Notes: generated from the sequence alone by a model not told the origin. Shown: positions 48,041 through 56,128, numbered from the stretch's first letter. The stretch is DNA of 64,000 nt from Methylophilus sp. Leaf416 (GCF_001424665.1 NZ_LMQS01000001.1:373225-437224), one strand, 5' to 3'. Program-made: numbers and translations.

Positions 48041-48901
48041 CTAATGGATAAGTTGTTCAAAATAATCCGACAGCAAGGCCGAATCGAAGCGTCCATCGAC
48101 ATACAGCGGACGAATATCAAAGCGCGCAAATAGCTGGTCCAGCGCCTGTTTACGTTGCTCAAACATCTCGACAAACTGCGCGCGTATGGCCTGGCGGAAG
48201 AAAATGGTTTTTTGCTGGCCGGTTTCGGGGTCTTGCAAGTTACCGAAACCAAAGCGCGGCAAACGCTGATATTCCAGCGGATCCCATAATACGATGGGAA
48301 TCATTTGGTGATTGGCCATCAGGTTCAAGCCATGCTCAATCAGTGACAGCGGCAAATGAAAATCGGAAATCCAGAACACCAGGCCTTTTTGCTGGCCCAG
48401 TAATCCGGCCGCCTCGACGATGCCACTGCCATCTCGTCGCGTACTGCGAAAATCACCGATTTCGGCGATGGTGGCAAAAGACTGGTGCGCATGGTGCCCG
48501 GCTGACAGGCTCAAATGCGGAATCACGCTATGGTCATAAGAAACCATGCCAAACAGGTCACTGTTCTCATGGGCCGAGCAGGCAATCGATGCTGCCACCG
48601 CTTTCACCGTATCCAGCTTGCTCACTTGCCCCTGAAACTGCATGGAACTGGACAGATCACATACGGCATACAGAGGAGACGATGCCTCCTGCTTGAATAC
48701 ACGCACCTGGATCTGCTCATAAGGATCACGCAGCGTTTGCCGCAAATCCACGCGCCTGGCATCCGGATAATCAACTAGCGAAACATGCTTGCTGAATTCA
48801 TCGCCCGGACCACGCTGTATGCCCAGGTGTTCGCCAGTATGCACGCTGGCAGAGCGCCAGGGCACCTGGTAGAAAAAGGGCTGGGCGTAGTCGGGAATCA
48901 T
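48041..48901 (-). CDS. mxaS: MxaS-type DUF58 protein
   Basis: A 286-residue DUF58 protein. The DUF58 core is visible as DYPDARRVDLRQTLRDPYEQ followed by SPLYAVCDLSSSMQFQG, a degenerate vWA-like strand and MIDAS-like motif. DUF58 proteins are regular partners of MoxR ATPases. Its ATG overlaps the mxaR stop by 4 bases. Confidence 0.85.
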   Translation of the reverse strand: MIPDYAQPFFYQVPWRSASVHTGEHLGIQRGPGDEFSKHVSLVDYPDARRVDLRQTLRDPYEQIQVRVFKQEASSPLYAVCDLSSSMQFQGQVSKLDTVKAVAASIACSAHENSDLFGMVSYDHSVIPHLSLSAGHHAHQSFATIAEIGDFRSTRRDGSGIVEAAGLLGQQKGLVFWISDFHLPLSLIEHGLNLMANHQMIPIVLWDPLEYQRLPRFGFGNLQDPETGQQKTIFFRQAIRAQFVEMFEQRKQALDQLFARFDIRPLYVDGRFDSALLSDYFEQLIH

Positions 48902-49944
48902 GCCGCTTTCGCCTTGGATGGCACGCTCACTGAAGCCAGTATCTGGTTGGTCAGTTCGCGGGACAGTTCGGTGCGACGGCTTTCAAACATCGGGTTAAGC
49001 ACCAGTCTGTGCGCAATGATTTCATGGAACACCGCATGAATATCTTCTGGGAATAAACTGTCACGATTCATTAGCCAAGCATGCACACGGGCTGCTTTTA
49101 ATAACATACCCATACCACGCGGACTGGCCCCGGTATGTATCAGGCGGTTAACATCCACGCTATCAAGCTGAATGCCGTAAGCAGATGGTTTTTGGGTAGA
49201 TTCCCACAAATCCAGCGCATAATCTTCAAGCACATCGCTGGCGCGGATATGGCTTTGCAATACGTCAGAAAAAGCATTCAGCTGGTCATAAGCCAGTACG
49301 CCGGCATCCACTTGCTGGGTCAGGCGCTCGGCATGCTGGAACTTCACATCGAACATCAAGGCCTTGCGTAATGCACGATCCTCAGGAATTTCAATCGGGA
49401 TTTCCATCATAAAGCGGTCGCGCGCTGCGGATGGAATCTCAAAGGTTTCATTTTTTTCTACCTGGTTACGGTCGGCGAATACCAGCATGTGCGGCAAACG
49501 ATATTCTTTTTTGAACGCGCCAATATGTCGCTCAGCCATCACACGCAGCATCAATGCATGTACCTGCGGCCTGGCGCGGTTGATCTCGTTAAAAAAGAAC
49601 ACAGACAACTGCTCGCCTGCCCGCAGCAACGGACCCTCTTCCACTTTTGGACGGCCATCCTCGCCAAGGAATGTGTGGTAGATCAGATCGTTAGGCATCA
49701 GGTCAACGGTGCCTTCAATACGCTCATAAGCCCCCCCCAAACCACGGGCAATCGACTGCAACAACGTCGTTTTACCCACACCTACACCGCCTTCGAGTAA
49801 CACATGGCCGCGGGCAAAAATGGCAATATTAATGGCACGGATTGCCTTGTCCTGGCCGACCACTACTTTTTTCACTTCGTTTTCGAGCTTAAGCGCATGG
49901 TCGCGCCACTCGGTCAATTGTGTTTCGATTGATACGGATGTCAT
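48898..49944 (-). CDS. mxaR: MoxR/MxaR-type AAA+ ATPase
   Basis: A 348-residue MoxR-family AAA+ ATPase, the presumed chaperone of methanol dehydrogenase maturation. Walker A is GGVGVGKT (52-59). The Walker B position reads FFFNEINRARPQ: the usual Asp is Asn (N119) while the catalytic Glu (E120) is kept. It is the first gene of the mxaRSACKL operon. No mxaFJGI genes lie upstream; a divergent hypothetical gene is there instead. A G8 run near 49731-49738 is inside the frame. Confidence 0.87.
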   Translation of the reverse strand: MTSVSIETQLTEWRDHALKLENEVKKVVVGQDKAIRAINIAIFARGHVLLEGGVGVGKTTLLQSIARGLGGAYERIEGTVDLMPNDLIYHTFLGEDGRPKVEEGPLLRAGEQLSVFFFNEINRARPQVHALMLRVMAERHIGAFKKEYRLPHMLVFADRNQVEKNETFEIPSAARDRFMMEIPIEIPEDRALRKALMFDVKFQHAERLTQQVDAGVLAYDQLNAFSDVLQSHIRASDVLEDYALDLWESTQKPSAYGIQLDSVDVNRLIHTGASPRGMGMLLKAARVHAWLMNRDSLFPEDIHAVFHEIIAHRLVLNPMFESRRTELSRELTNQILASVSVPSKAKAA

Positions 49945-50128
49945 GGTTATCCCTTGTTTACAAATTCAGCCGGGGCTATGATGCCAAAGTAGCTTCTGGA
50001 AAAGGTGTGGAAGAACTGGTTGCAATTTGTGGTTTGCCACGTTAATATGCAGACAGGTCTGTTCACTTATTTCTAGTCTACTGCAGCCATCGAAAAAAAA
50101 GCAAGAAGATTTTTATGGGGTTACCAGC

Positions 50129-50890
50129 GTGAACGTACTAGCGATAATGAAGAAGACAGGACAGCGTGGCGCACGCAGCGTGAAAACCTACGCGCTCTAT
50201 GGCCTTTGGAAATTGGGATTTAAGCAATGGTGTCGACATGCGCCGTTATACATGTTGCGCCAACAGCTGGTAGCCTGGAACTCGCAGCGCATGCATGCCC
50301 ATGGTGCCAGTGCTGCTTTAAATACGCAGGACATCCTGCATATTCGGCAGCTGATAGAACGGGCTCAACATACAGCGGATGTGGCACTGTCGCCAACCCT
50401 GCTGGACCAATGGTTTTTCCAGGCCATAGGCGCCATTCGTGTGCAATCGCAAACAGGTGTCGATACTGCCTGGCATTTGTTTGAGCAGTCCGTGCATGAA
50501 CAACTAGGGAGCCAGTCATTTAGCCGTTCATTGTCCTTTGGCTTGGTGGTGACGCTCAGTGTGGTCTGGATGACTATGGTAACGCCAATGCATCAGCCGA
50601 CGCATACTGAATGGTCACCATTGGAAGAAACACAATTTGAGTCAGGTGCGACCGCTGATCCAGTCACGCTCAGCTTGCTAAACCTGGCTTACCAGAAAAT
50701 GCAAAACGGCAGTTGCCAGCTACCACAGGCAGCAATGTTGCCAGATGCGCAGCGACAGGCATTTATTATGTTTGTCACCAATGGCAAGGTAGATGTTGAC
50801 CATGTGGAACAGTTGCGGCAAGCACTTGGATACGTGAGTTGCCTGTACCCACAAGAACTCATGCGCCCGCAAGGACGTGAACGTTTTTAA
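50129..50890 (+). CDS. Hypothetical membrane-anchored protein
   Basis: A protein of about 253 residues that I do not recognise. The first 145 residues are basic and probably cytosolic, a single hydrophobic segment (FGLVVTLSVVWMTMVTP) follows, and the last 100 residues would be periplasmic with two cysteines (CQLPQAAML, YVSCLYP) that could pair. GTG 50129 with upstream GGGG is the most likely start; ATG 50147 is possible. It is divergent from mxaR with a gap of about 180 bases and may share its promoter region, but nothing shows a functional link. Confidence 0.6.
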   Translation: MNVLAIMKKTGQRGARSVKTYALYGLWKLGFKQWCRHAPLYMLRQQLVAWNSQRMHAHGASAALNTQDILHIRQLIERAQHTADVALSPTLLDQWFFQAIGAIRVQSQTGVDTAWHLFEQSVHEQLGSQSFSRSLSFGLVVTLSVVWMTMVTPMHQPTHTEWSPLEETQFESGATADPVTLSLLNLAYQKMQNGSCQLPQAAMLPDAQRQAFIMFVTNGKVDVDHVEQLRQALGYVSCLYPQELMRPQGRERF

Positions 50891-50917
50891 ACCAGCATAA
50901 GCAGAAAAATCGGGATC

Positions 50918-50932
50918 TCCCATTGAATGGGA
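50918..50932. promoter_or_regulatory. Palindrome before the tetR-type gene
   Basis: TCCCATTGAATGGGA is a perfect 7-base inverted repeat around one central base. It lies directly before the AAAAGGATAA ribosome binding site of the TetR-type gene, where a repressor would block its own expression. Confidence 0.5.
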
Positions 50933-50941
50933 AAAGGATAA

Positions 50942-51499
50942 ATGATGAACATGCGTGAGAAAATTTTAACCATTGCCAGCAGCCTGTTTGATACCAGAGG
51001 TATTCAGGCTTCGGGCGTTGATACCATTATCATGGAGGCAGGCGTCGCTAAAGCAACCCTGTATAAGCACTTCCCCAGCAAAAACCAGTTGATTACGGCT
51101 TATTTGCGTGAGAAATCAGACAAATTTTATGGCTGGCTGAATGCCCAGCTGGCTACAGGTAAAAGGGAATCGATTGAGTTACTGATTCAATTGTGTGAGT
51201 TACTTGAGCAATGGATAACACAGCCAGAATTTCATGGCTTGCCGTTTCATATCGCTGCAGTAGAGTTTCCGGATCCTGAGCATCCGATTAACCAGTATTC
51301 AGCCGTTCTTTCGGTAGAGCTGCAAACCTATCTATGTAAAATTGCCCGCAATGCCGGCGCTAAGGATCCGGAAGCATTGGGTCAGCAATTAACCATTCTT
51401 TTTGAAGGGGCGGCATTAGTAGAACGACTTGCCCCGAACACCGGTGCCGCTACCCGTGCAAAACTAGCAGCGATTACCCTGGTGCATCACGCTACCTGA
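50942..51499 (+). CDS. TetR-family transcriptional regulator
   Basis: A 185-residue TetR-type repressor. The N-terminal helix-turn-helix (ILTIASSLFDTRGIQASGVD, then AGVAKATLYKHFPSKNQLI) is textbook, followed by a helical ligand-binding domain. It has its own terminator at 51512-51547. The nearest downstream gene is an SDR reductase whose consensus promoter carries two palindromes, so it probably controls that gene. Confidence 0.92.
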   Translation: MMNMREKILTIASSLFDTRGIQASGVDTIIMEAGVAKATLYKHFPSKNQLITAYLREKSDKFYGWLNAQLATGKRESIELLIQLCELLEQWITQPEFHGLPFHIAAVEFPDPEHPINQYSAVLSVELQTYLCKIARNAGAKDPEALGQQLTILFEGAALVERLAPNTGAATRAKLAAITLVHHAT

Positions 51500-51511
51500 T
51501 CACGTGAAAAT

Positions 51512-51547
51512 ACCAATGTGCTAACCTGGTGGCACATTGGTGTTTTT
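51512..51547 (+). terminator. Terminator after the tetR-type gene
   Basis: A perfect 10-pair stem ACCAATGTGC/GCACATTGGT with a 10-base loop, then GTTTTT. Confidence 0.85.
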
Positions 51548-51745
51548 ACAGTTTCTTTAGTCATCTCTGCTAACACTTCTGAGCTCGTTTTTTATTCATA
51601 CCCTGCCTGATCTCACTTAGAATTAATCTCTAAACAATGAGATTTGGCTACGCATTTGAGCTTTTAAATAGAGTGGGATTAGCTTTTCAAAAGCAATGCC
51701 TTTTCAAGCCTCACACCTGTAATTTCAAATAAAATATTAAATTAT
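51548..51745. other. Intergenic stretch without a recognised gene
   Basis: About 200 AT-rich bases between the tetR terminator and the SDR promoter. I see no ORF with a ribosome binding site and no structured element. Confidence 0.5.
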
Positions 51746-51813
51746 TTACCGATTGGTAATAAATATATTGACAAGCATAAACGTCTTCTTTACTATTTAT
51801 ATACCGAATGGTA
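51746..51813 (+). promoter_or_regulatory. Consensus promoter framed by two TACC-N4-GGTA operators
   Basis: A promoter TTGACA (51768-51773), 17-base spacer, TACTAT (51791-51796) is framed by two palindromes: TTACCGATTGGTAA (51746-51759) just upstream of -35 and TACCGAATGGTA (51802-51813) at the transcription start. Their spacing is 55 bases, five turns at 11 bases per turn. Such a layout is expected for a TetR-type repressor acting on the SDR gene. Confidence 0.75.
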
Positions 51814-51849
51814 ATTAAATAGTAAATCAAATTTTACAAGGACTTTAAA

Positions 51850-52593
51850 ATGAGCACACCACAGCAACGTATTGCATTTATTACTGGCGCTAATCGCGGT
51901 ATCGGCTTTGAAACTGCCAAGCACTTAGGCGGACAAGGCATCAAAATTATTCTTGGGGCACGTGATGAAGTCAAAGGCTTGGAATCAGTAGCGCTATTAA
52001 AAGCCGCGGGCATTGATGCGGAATATTTGCACTACGATGCGGCATTAACAAATGCCCCTCAAACAGTAGCTGAAGCATTGCAATCACGCTTTGGGAAACT
52101 GGATATCCTGATTAACAATGCCGGGATATTGAAAGAAGAATTGATTGGCCAGAACAATACGTTAACCGTTGACCAGGACACACTGAAAGCTACTTTTGAT
52201 GCCAACTTTTTTGCAGTAGTGGCACTGACTCAAGCCCTGCTGCCCTTGCTTCAAAAATCTCCAGCGGGCCGAATTGTTAACCTGTCCAGCATTCTGGCTT
52301 CACAAACACTGCACAGTTCACCAGACTCGCCTATAGAGGTCGCAAAAGGACTGGCGTATAACGCCTCGAAAACAGCATTGAACATGTTTACCATACATCT
52401 GGCGCATGCGCTAAAAAATACCCACATTAAAGTCAATTCTGCGCACCCTGGCTGGGTGAAGACTGAACTGGGCGGGCCTAATGCGCCAATGGAAATCAGT
52501 GACAGCTGGAAGACTTCAGTCAGGTTAGCTACACTGGACGATAATGGCCCTACCGGTGGCTACTTTCATGAGGACCAGGCTTTGCCATGGTAA
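51850..52593 (+). CDS. Short-chain dehydrogenase/reductase (SDR)
   Basis: A 247-residue classical SDR. Cofactor motif TGANRGIGFE (residues about 12-21), NNAG motif at ILINNAGIL, and the catalytic Ser...YNASK set (NLSSILAS, then LAYNASKTALNMF). Resembles plant-type carbonyl reductase SDRs that use NADPH. Its promoter is apparently repressed by the upstream TetR-type protein, suggesting an inducible detoxification of a carbonyl compound; the substrate is unknown. It overlaps the DUF2798 gene by 7 bases. Confidence 0.92.
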   Translation: MSTPQQRIAFITGANRGIGFETAKHLGGQGIKIILGARDEVKGLESVALLKAAGIDAEYLHYDAALTNAPQTVAEALQSRFGKLDILINNAGILKEELIGQNNTLTVDQDTLKATFDANFFAVVALTQALLPLLQKSPAGRIVNLSSILASQTLHSSPDSPIEVAKGLAYNASKTALNMFTIHLAHALKNTHIKVNSAHPGWVKTELGGPNAPMEISDSWKTSVRLATLDDNGPTGGYFHEDQALPW

Positions 52594-52835
52594 ATAGCAC
52601 AAACAAACGCGTGGCCTTCAAACGTAAACTGCTATTCGCAGCACTGATGTCACTGGTGACTGTGAATATCGTGAGCATTTCCATCCTGCTGATTAATCAC
52701 GTCCCTAGGGCGCTATTGCTTGAAAAGTGGCTAACCAGCATCACAGTGGCCTGGCCGATCGTATTTGTGAGTATTTTGATGGTTGCGCCGTGGTTGTTAC
52801 GGCTGACGGAATGGCTGGTAAAAGACCATAAGTAA
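52587..52835 (+). CDS. DUF2798 small membrane protein
   Basis: An 82-residue protein with two membrane helices (FAALMSLVTVNIVSISILLI and TVAWPIVFVSILMVAP), matching DUF2798. Function unknown. It starts inside the SDR stop region, so it is translationally coupled to the SDR and shares its regulated promoter. Confidence 0.8.
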   Translation: MVNSTNKRVAFKRKLLFAALMSLVTVNIVSISILLINHVPRALLLEKWLTSITVAWPIVFVSILMVAPWLLRLTEWLVKDHK

Positions 52836-52925
52836 CCTTGTTTCCTCTGCTGTAGTGAGGAAGCATGGAGAGCGAGTCTGGCTGCCCTGAATAGGCAGAC
52901 CTGCTCGCTTAAACTGACGGGCAGG

Positions 52926-53162
52926 TTAGAAAGGCTTGCGCGGTTCCAGGTGACGGAAAATGATACGACCTTTATCCATATCATAAGGAGACATCTCAAT
53001 AGTAATCTTGTCGCCCGCCAGAATACGGATTTTATGTTTACGCATTTTGCCACCTGTGTAAGCGATCAACTCATGACCGTTTTCAAGTTTCACACGATAG
53101 CGCGCATCCGGCAAAATCTCGGTGACTGCGCCCTGCATTTCAATTAACTCTTCTTTTGCCAT
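52926..53162 (-). CDS. infA: Translation initiation factor IF-1 (second copy type)
   Basis: A 78-residue S1/OB-fold IF-1: [24 protein letters not shown] is diagnostic, with [18 protein letters not shown] following. It is slightly longer than the usual 72 residues and ends in RKPF. Betaproteobacteria often carry a second infA outside the ribosomal protein cluster; whether the canonical copy exists elsewhere cannot be seen. It lies downstream of a cold-shock gene, separated by a terminator. Confidence 0.92.
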   Translation of the reverse strand: MAKEELIEMQGAVTEILPDARYRVKLENGHELIAYTGGKMRKHKIRILAGDKITIEMSPYDMDKGRIIFRHLEPRKPF

Positions 53163-53180
53163 TCAGCATCCTCTAAAAAT

Positions 53181-53210
53181 AAAAAAAGCCCGGAGATTCC
53201 GGGCCCCTTT
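53181..53210 (-). terminator. Terminator between csp and infA
   Basis: GCCCGGA/TCCGGGC stem with a T tract on the minus strand, 40 bases after the csp stop and 19 before the infA start; infA may be reached by readthrough. Confidence 0.85.
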
Positions 53211-53250
53211 TCCGGTAGGCCGTTAACCAGCCTTGCGGACGTGCAATTAA

Positions 53251-53457
53251 TTATTCAATGATTTGAATATTTGCAGCTTGTTTGCCTTTAGGGCCAGTAG
53301 CTACTTCAAAGCTAACGCGTTGGTTTTCTTTCAAAGTTTTGAAACCTGCAGATTGAATTGCAGAAAAGTGTGCGAATAGATCTTCGCCGCCGTTGTCAGG
53401 AGTGATGAAACCAAAACCTTTTGAATCGTTAAACCATTTAACTGAGCCTGTTACCAT
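53251..53457 (-). CDS. csp: CspA-family cold-shock protein
   Basis: A 68-residue cold-shock domain protein with RNP1 (KGFGFITP) and RNP2 (DLFAHFSAI) nucleic-acid binding motifs. Such proteins melt RNA structure and often help at low temperature; members of this size may also be constitutive. The divergent side contains a 47-codon ORF on the other strand. Confidence 0.95.
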   Translation of the reverse strand: MVTGSVKWFNDSKGFGFITPDNGGEDLFAHFSAIQSAGFKTLKENQRVSFEVATGPKGKQAANIQIIE

Positions 53458-53515
53458 GATAAATCCTTGAATGAAAATTAAAAATTTGGGCTAATTGCCC
53501 ATAACGAGGATCAAG

Positions 53516-53659
53516 ATGGCGGGAAGTAACGATACACCAAAAGATAGAACCATAGAACAACGACACTACTTGAACTTCGTGAGGGCACACTATGCACGTA
53601 ATCTTGAATATTGGCAACTAGTATTTGATAAACCGCTAAAAAATCAAAAAAATCATTAG
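53516..53659 (+). CDS. Putative 47-residue small protein opposite the csp leader
   Basis: An ORF from ATG 53516 to TAG 53659 with a perfect Shine-Dalgarno GAGGA 5 bases before the start. The product begins MAGSNDTPKDRTIEQRHYLN and is hydrophilic and aromatic-rich in the middle (HYARNLEYWQLVF). I recognise no family. It starts 58 bases from the divergent csp start, inside the region that may encode the csp 5' leader on the opposite strand. Confidence 0.5.
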   Translation: MAGSNDTPKDRTIEQRHYLNFVRAHYARNLEYWQLVFDKPLKNQKNH

Positions 53660-53740
53660 ATATCATGTTGTACACACTGATAAAACAACGATTTAGCTTT
53701 TAAAAAAACATAGGGAATATGATTATTCCAGATGAATTTT

Positions 53741-55150
53741 TTATTTAAAAGTACTTAGGATTTCAAAAGTCTTTTCATCATCACAATGCGCTACATTGAA
53801 ACGCAACCATGAAGAAGGTGCTTGATGGGGGCTAAATAAATTGCCGGGTGCCAGCATGATGTTTTGTTTTGCTGCGATCGTCGCAATTTCAGCTGCATTA
53901 CCTTCGTTTGCAAGCTGCGCCCATACAAACATACCGCCCGCCGGCTCTGCATATACACTTAAGCCACAAGCCTCTAACTTGCTGATTACCCGCCCTCTTT
54001 CGACTTCAAGCCGGGAACGAATTTTCTCCATATGCTTACGGTAGCGTCCTTCGACTAGTATCTGGTACATCACACGTTGATTAATTTCTGAACTGGTTAG
54101 CCCGGTGAGTAATTTCAGGTCTAGCAATCGCATGGCTAGCTCGCTATTGCACGCCACAAAACCTACACGTAGGCTGGCCGAAATGGTTTTGGAATAGCTG
54201 CTGACATAAATGACCCGATTCAACTGATCCAGCGTGGCCAAACGTGGCACATGATTTGAGTGGAAGTCGCCGTAAATATCATCCTCAACAATATATAAGC
54301 CTGACTTTTCAGCCAGCTGCAATATCTGGTGGGCAATCGCCATGCTGGTGCTGGTACCGGTTGGGTTATGCAACACTGTATTGGTGAAAAAAAGTTTGGG
54401 GCGATAGGTTTCAAGATGCTGCTTTAGCGCAGCAACATCCGGCCCATTCATCCCGCGTGGTACAGCTATCAGCTTGGCGCCCAGAGATTTCAGGTATCCA
54501 AACAAAGTGTAATAACCAGGGTCATCCACCAGTACCACATCCCCAGGCTGGATAAATAGCCTCGCCACCAAATCCAGCCCGTGCGAGGCACCATTGGTCA
54601 TGATGATCTGTTGCGGCTCCAGGCTGATGCCTATATCCGCCAGGTTCTTTTGTGCCAGTTGTTGACGCAAGGGCAAATAACCACGGATATCGCCATAGCC
54701 CGTTAAAAATGCACCGGGCTTGCGCGAAAGCTCGTGCAGGCTCTTTTGAATGACCTTTTCATCCAGCCAGTCAGTGGGCAACCAGCCACACCCCGGACGG
54801 ATGATATTGGGAACATCCCGAAAAGTGTTATGCAACAACCACAATACGTCGTCGGCACGTTCCAAAAAAGTGGTTTGCGGAATCGCCTCTTCGGTTTGGG
54901 TGAGGGAAGCCACATAAAATCCTGATCCGCGACGTGATAACAAATAGCCAAGCGCTACCAAGCGATCATAAGCGTCCACAACGGTAAAACGGCTAATGCC
55001 ATGCTGGATTGCGAACTCCCGGATCGATGGTAAACGTGTGCCTGCGCGCAACACACGTTGCTCAACCAGATTTTTGATACCGGTGACTACCTGCTCAACC
55101 AGAGGAACAGAATCTGAAGTATTCACTGTGATTATCGGTATTACTGGCAT
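53741..55150 (-). CDS. MocR/PdxR-type GntR regulator with aminotransferase domain
   Basis: A 469-residue MocR-family regulator: a GntR winged helix (residues about 10-80; AGTRLPSIREFAIQHGISRFTV) fused to a class I aminotransferase fold. The PLP-binding Lys is retained in YVSSYSKTISASLRVG, and VEDDIYGDFH and DPGYY are also present. MocR proteins use PLP or an amino acid-PLP adduct as signal and usually control the divergent neighbour, here the small ORF and PaiB-like gene. TGTACA repeats lie in the shared intergenic region. Confidence 0.93.
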   Translation of the reverse strand: MPVIPIITVNTSDSVPLVEQVVTGIKNLVEQRVLRAGTRLPSIREFAIQHGISRFTVVDAYDRLVALGYLLSRRGSGFYVASLTQTEEAIPQTTFLERADDVLWLLHNTFRDVPNIIRPGCGWLPTDWLDEKVIQKSLHELSRKPGAFLTGYGDIRGYLPLRQQLAQKNLADIGISLEPQQIIMTNGASHGLDLVARLFIQPGDVVLVDDPGYYTLFGYLKSLGAKLIAVPRGMNGPDVAALKQHLETYRPKLFFTNTVLHNPTGTSTSMAIAHQILQLAEKSGLYIVEDDIYGDFHSNHVPRLATLDQLNRVIYVSSYSKTISASLRVGFVACNSELAMRLLDLKLLTGLTSSEINQRVMYQILVEGRYRKHMEKIRSRLEVERGRVISKLEACGLSVYAEPAGGMFVWAQLANEGNAAEIATIAAKQNIMLAPGNLFSPHQAPSSWLRFNVAHCDDEKTFEILSTFK

Positions 55151-55162
55151 GGCAATATGACC

Positions 55163-55208
55163 TGTACAGTTCTATCAACTGAAATAAAAATTGTACATGT
55201 AGTGTACA
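55163..55208. promoter_or_regulatory. TGTACA repeats between mocR-type and paiB-type genes
   Basis: Three copies of the self-complementary hexamer TGTACA at 55163, 55192 and 55203; the last two are 11 bases apart, one helical turn. Direct repeats of this kind are typical MocR operators. They lie in the 103-base divergent promoter region. Confidence 0.6.
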
Positions 55209-55253
55209 TGATGATAACGATATGATGCTTTTAAAATTTATAAAGCAAATATT

Positions 55254-55478
55254 ATGAAATCGTTAATAGCTCTCTTGATTGTTGCAGTCACAGTTTCGCC
55301 ATGGTTAGCAAGAACAGAGCGTCTAAAAACAACGCTCATGGCTCAAACTGCTAAATCTCAGCAGAGAGATCAGCTATCACCTTGCATTCTGCATTTAAGC
55401 GCTCCAGCTGATTGCAAGGACTTATCCCAACCAACACAAAAGTTCGTGCTGGTCAGAGGTCAACCGTTACCTATTTAA
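55254..55478 (+). CDS. Hypothetical 74-residue exported or anchored protein
   Basis: A 74-residue ORF with a hydrophobic N-terminus (MKSLIALLIVAVTVSPWLA) resembling a signal peptide or anchor and two cysteines in the remainder (SPCILHL, PADCKDL). No family recognised. It ends 4 bases before the PaiB-like ATG, so it may be coupled to it, and is the first frame after the TGTACA repeats. The ribosome binding site is weak. Confidence 0.5.
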   Translation: MKSLIALLIVAVTVSPWLARTERLKTTLMAQTAKSQQRDQLSPCILHLSAPADCKDLSQPTQKFVLVRGQPLPI

Positions 55479-55482
55479 CATT

Positions 55483-56124
55483 ATGTATGTCCCTCAACAC
55501 TTCTCAGAGCCGAATATTGATGCATTGCATGCGCTGATGCGCGCTTATCCGCTGTCTACGCTGGTTTTAATGTCAGAAGACGGTTTAAATGCAAATCATA
55601 TACCTTTATATCTTGACACTGCCAACGGTAAACATGGCACTCTCAGCGGACATATAGCGAGGGCTAACCCGCTGTGGAAAGACCTTGCTGCCAATCATCA
55701 AGTGCTAGCCATCTTTCACGGCCCGGATGCTTATGTGACGCCTTCCTGGTATGCGAGCAAAGCGAAAACAGGCATGGTGGTACCCACCTGGAATTATGTC
55801 GCGGTGCATGCGCATGGCAGAGCAAAAATGATTGAAAACAAGGAGTGGTTACGCACACATCTTTCATTATTGACCACTGACCAGGAAGCCAAATTTGAAC
55901 ATCCTTGGCTGATTGAAGATGCACCGGCAGGCTTTATCGATAAGTTGATACTTGAATTGGTGGGAATTGAGATTGAGATCATTCAACTGACGGGTAAGTG
56001 GAAGGCTAGCCAGAACCAGTCAGTGGAAAATCAGTTGGGTGTTATTCAAGGACTACGTGAGAGCGCCAGTCTTGAACAATGCGAGATGGCCGCGATTATT
56101 GAAAAATCAATAACCAGTCATTGA
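55483..56124 (+). CDS. PaiB-family FMN-binding protein
   Basis: A 213-residue PaiB/FMN-binding split-barrel protein. MYVPQHFSEPNIDALHALM, HIPLYLD, HIARANPLWKD and the PSWYASKAKTGMVVPTWNYV stretch are family marks. Bacillus PaiB was described as a negative regulator of protease and sporulation genes; in proteobacteria these are often paired with MocR regulators and may be flavin or heme enzymes. Function here is unknown. Confidence 0.9.
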   Translation: MYVPQHFSEPNIDALHALMRAYPLSTLVLMSEDGLNANHIPLYLDTANGKHGTLSGHIARANPLWKDLAANHQVLAIFHGPDAYVTPSWYASKAKTGMVVPTWNYVAVHAHGRAKMIENKEWLRTHLSLLTTDQEAKFEHPWLIEDAPAGFIDKLILELVGIEIEIIQLTGKWKASQNQSVENQLGVIQGLRESASLEQCEMAAIIEKSITSH

Positions 56125-56128
56125 GTAA

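Noticed and set aside
49731-49738. G8 run in mxaR as a phase-variation switch
   Set aside because: The frame is intact, the codons encode family-conserved glycines, and core metabolic genes are rarely phase variable.
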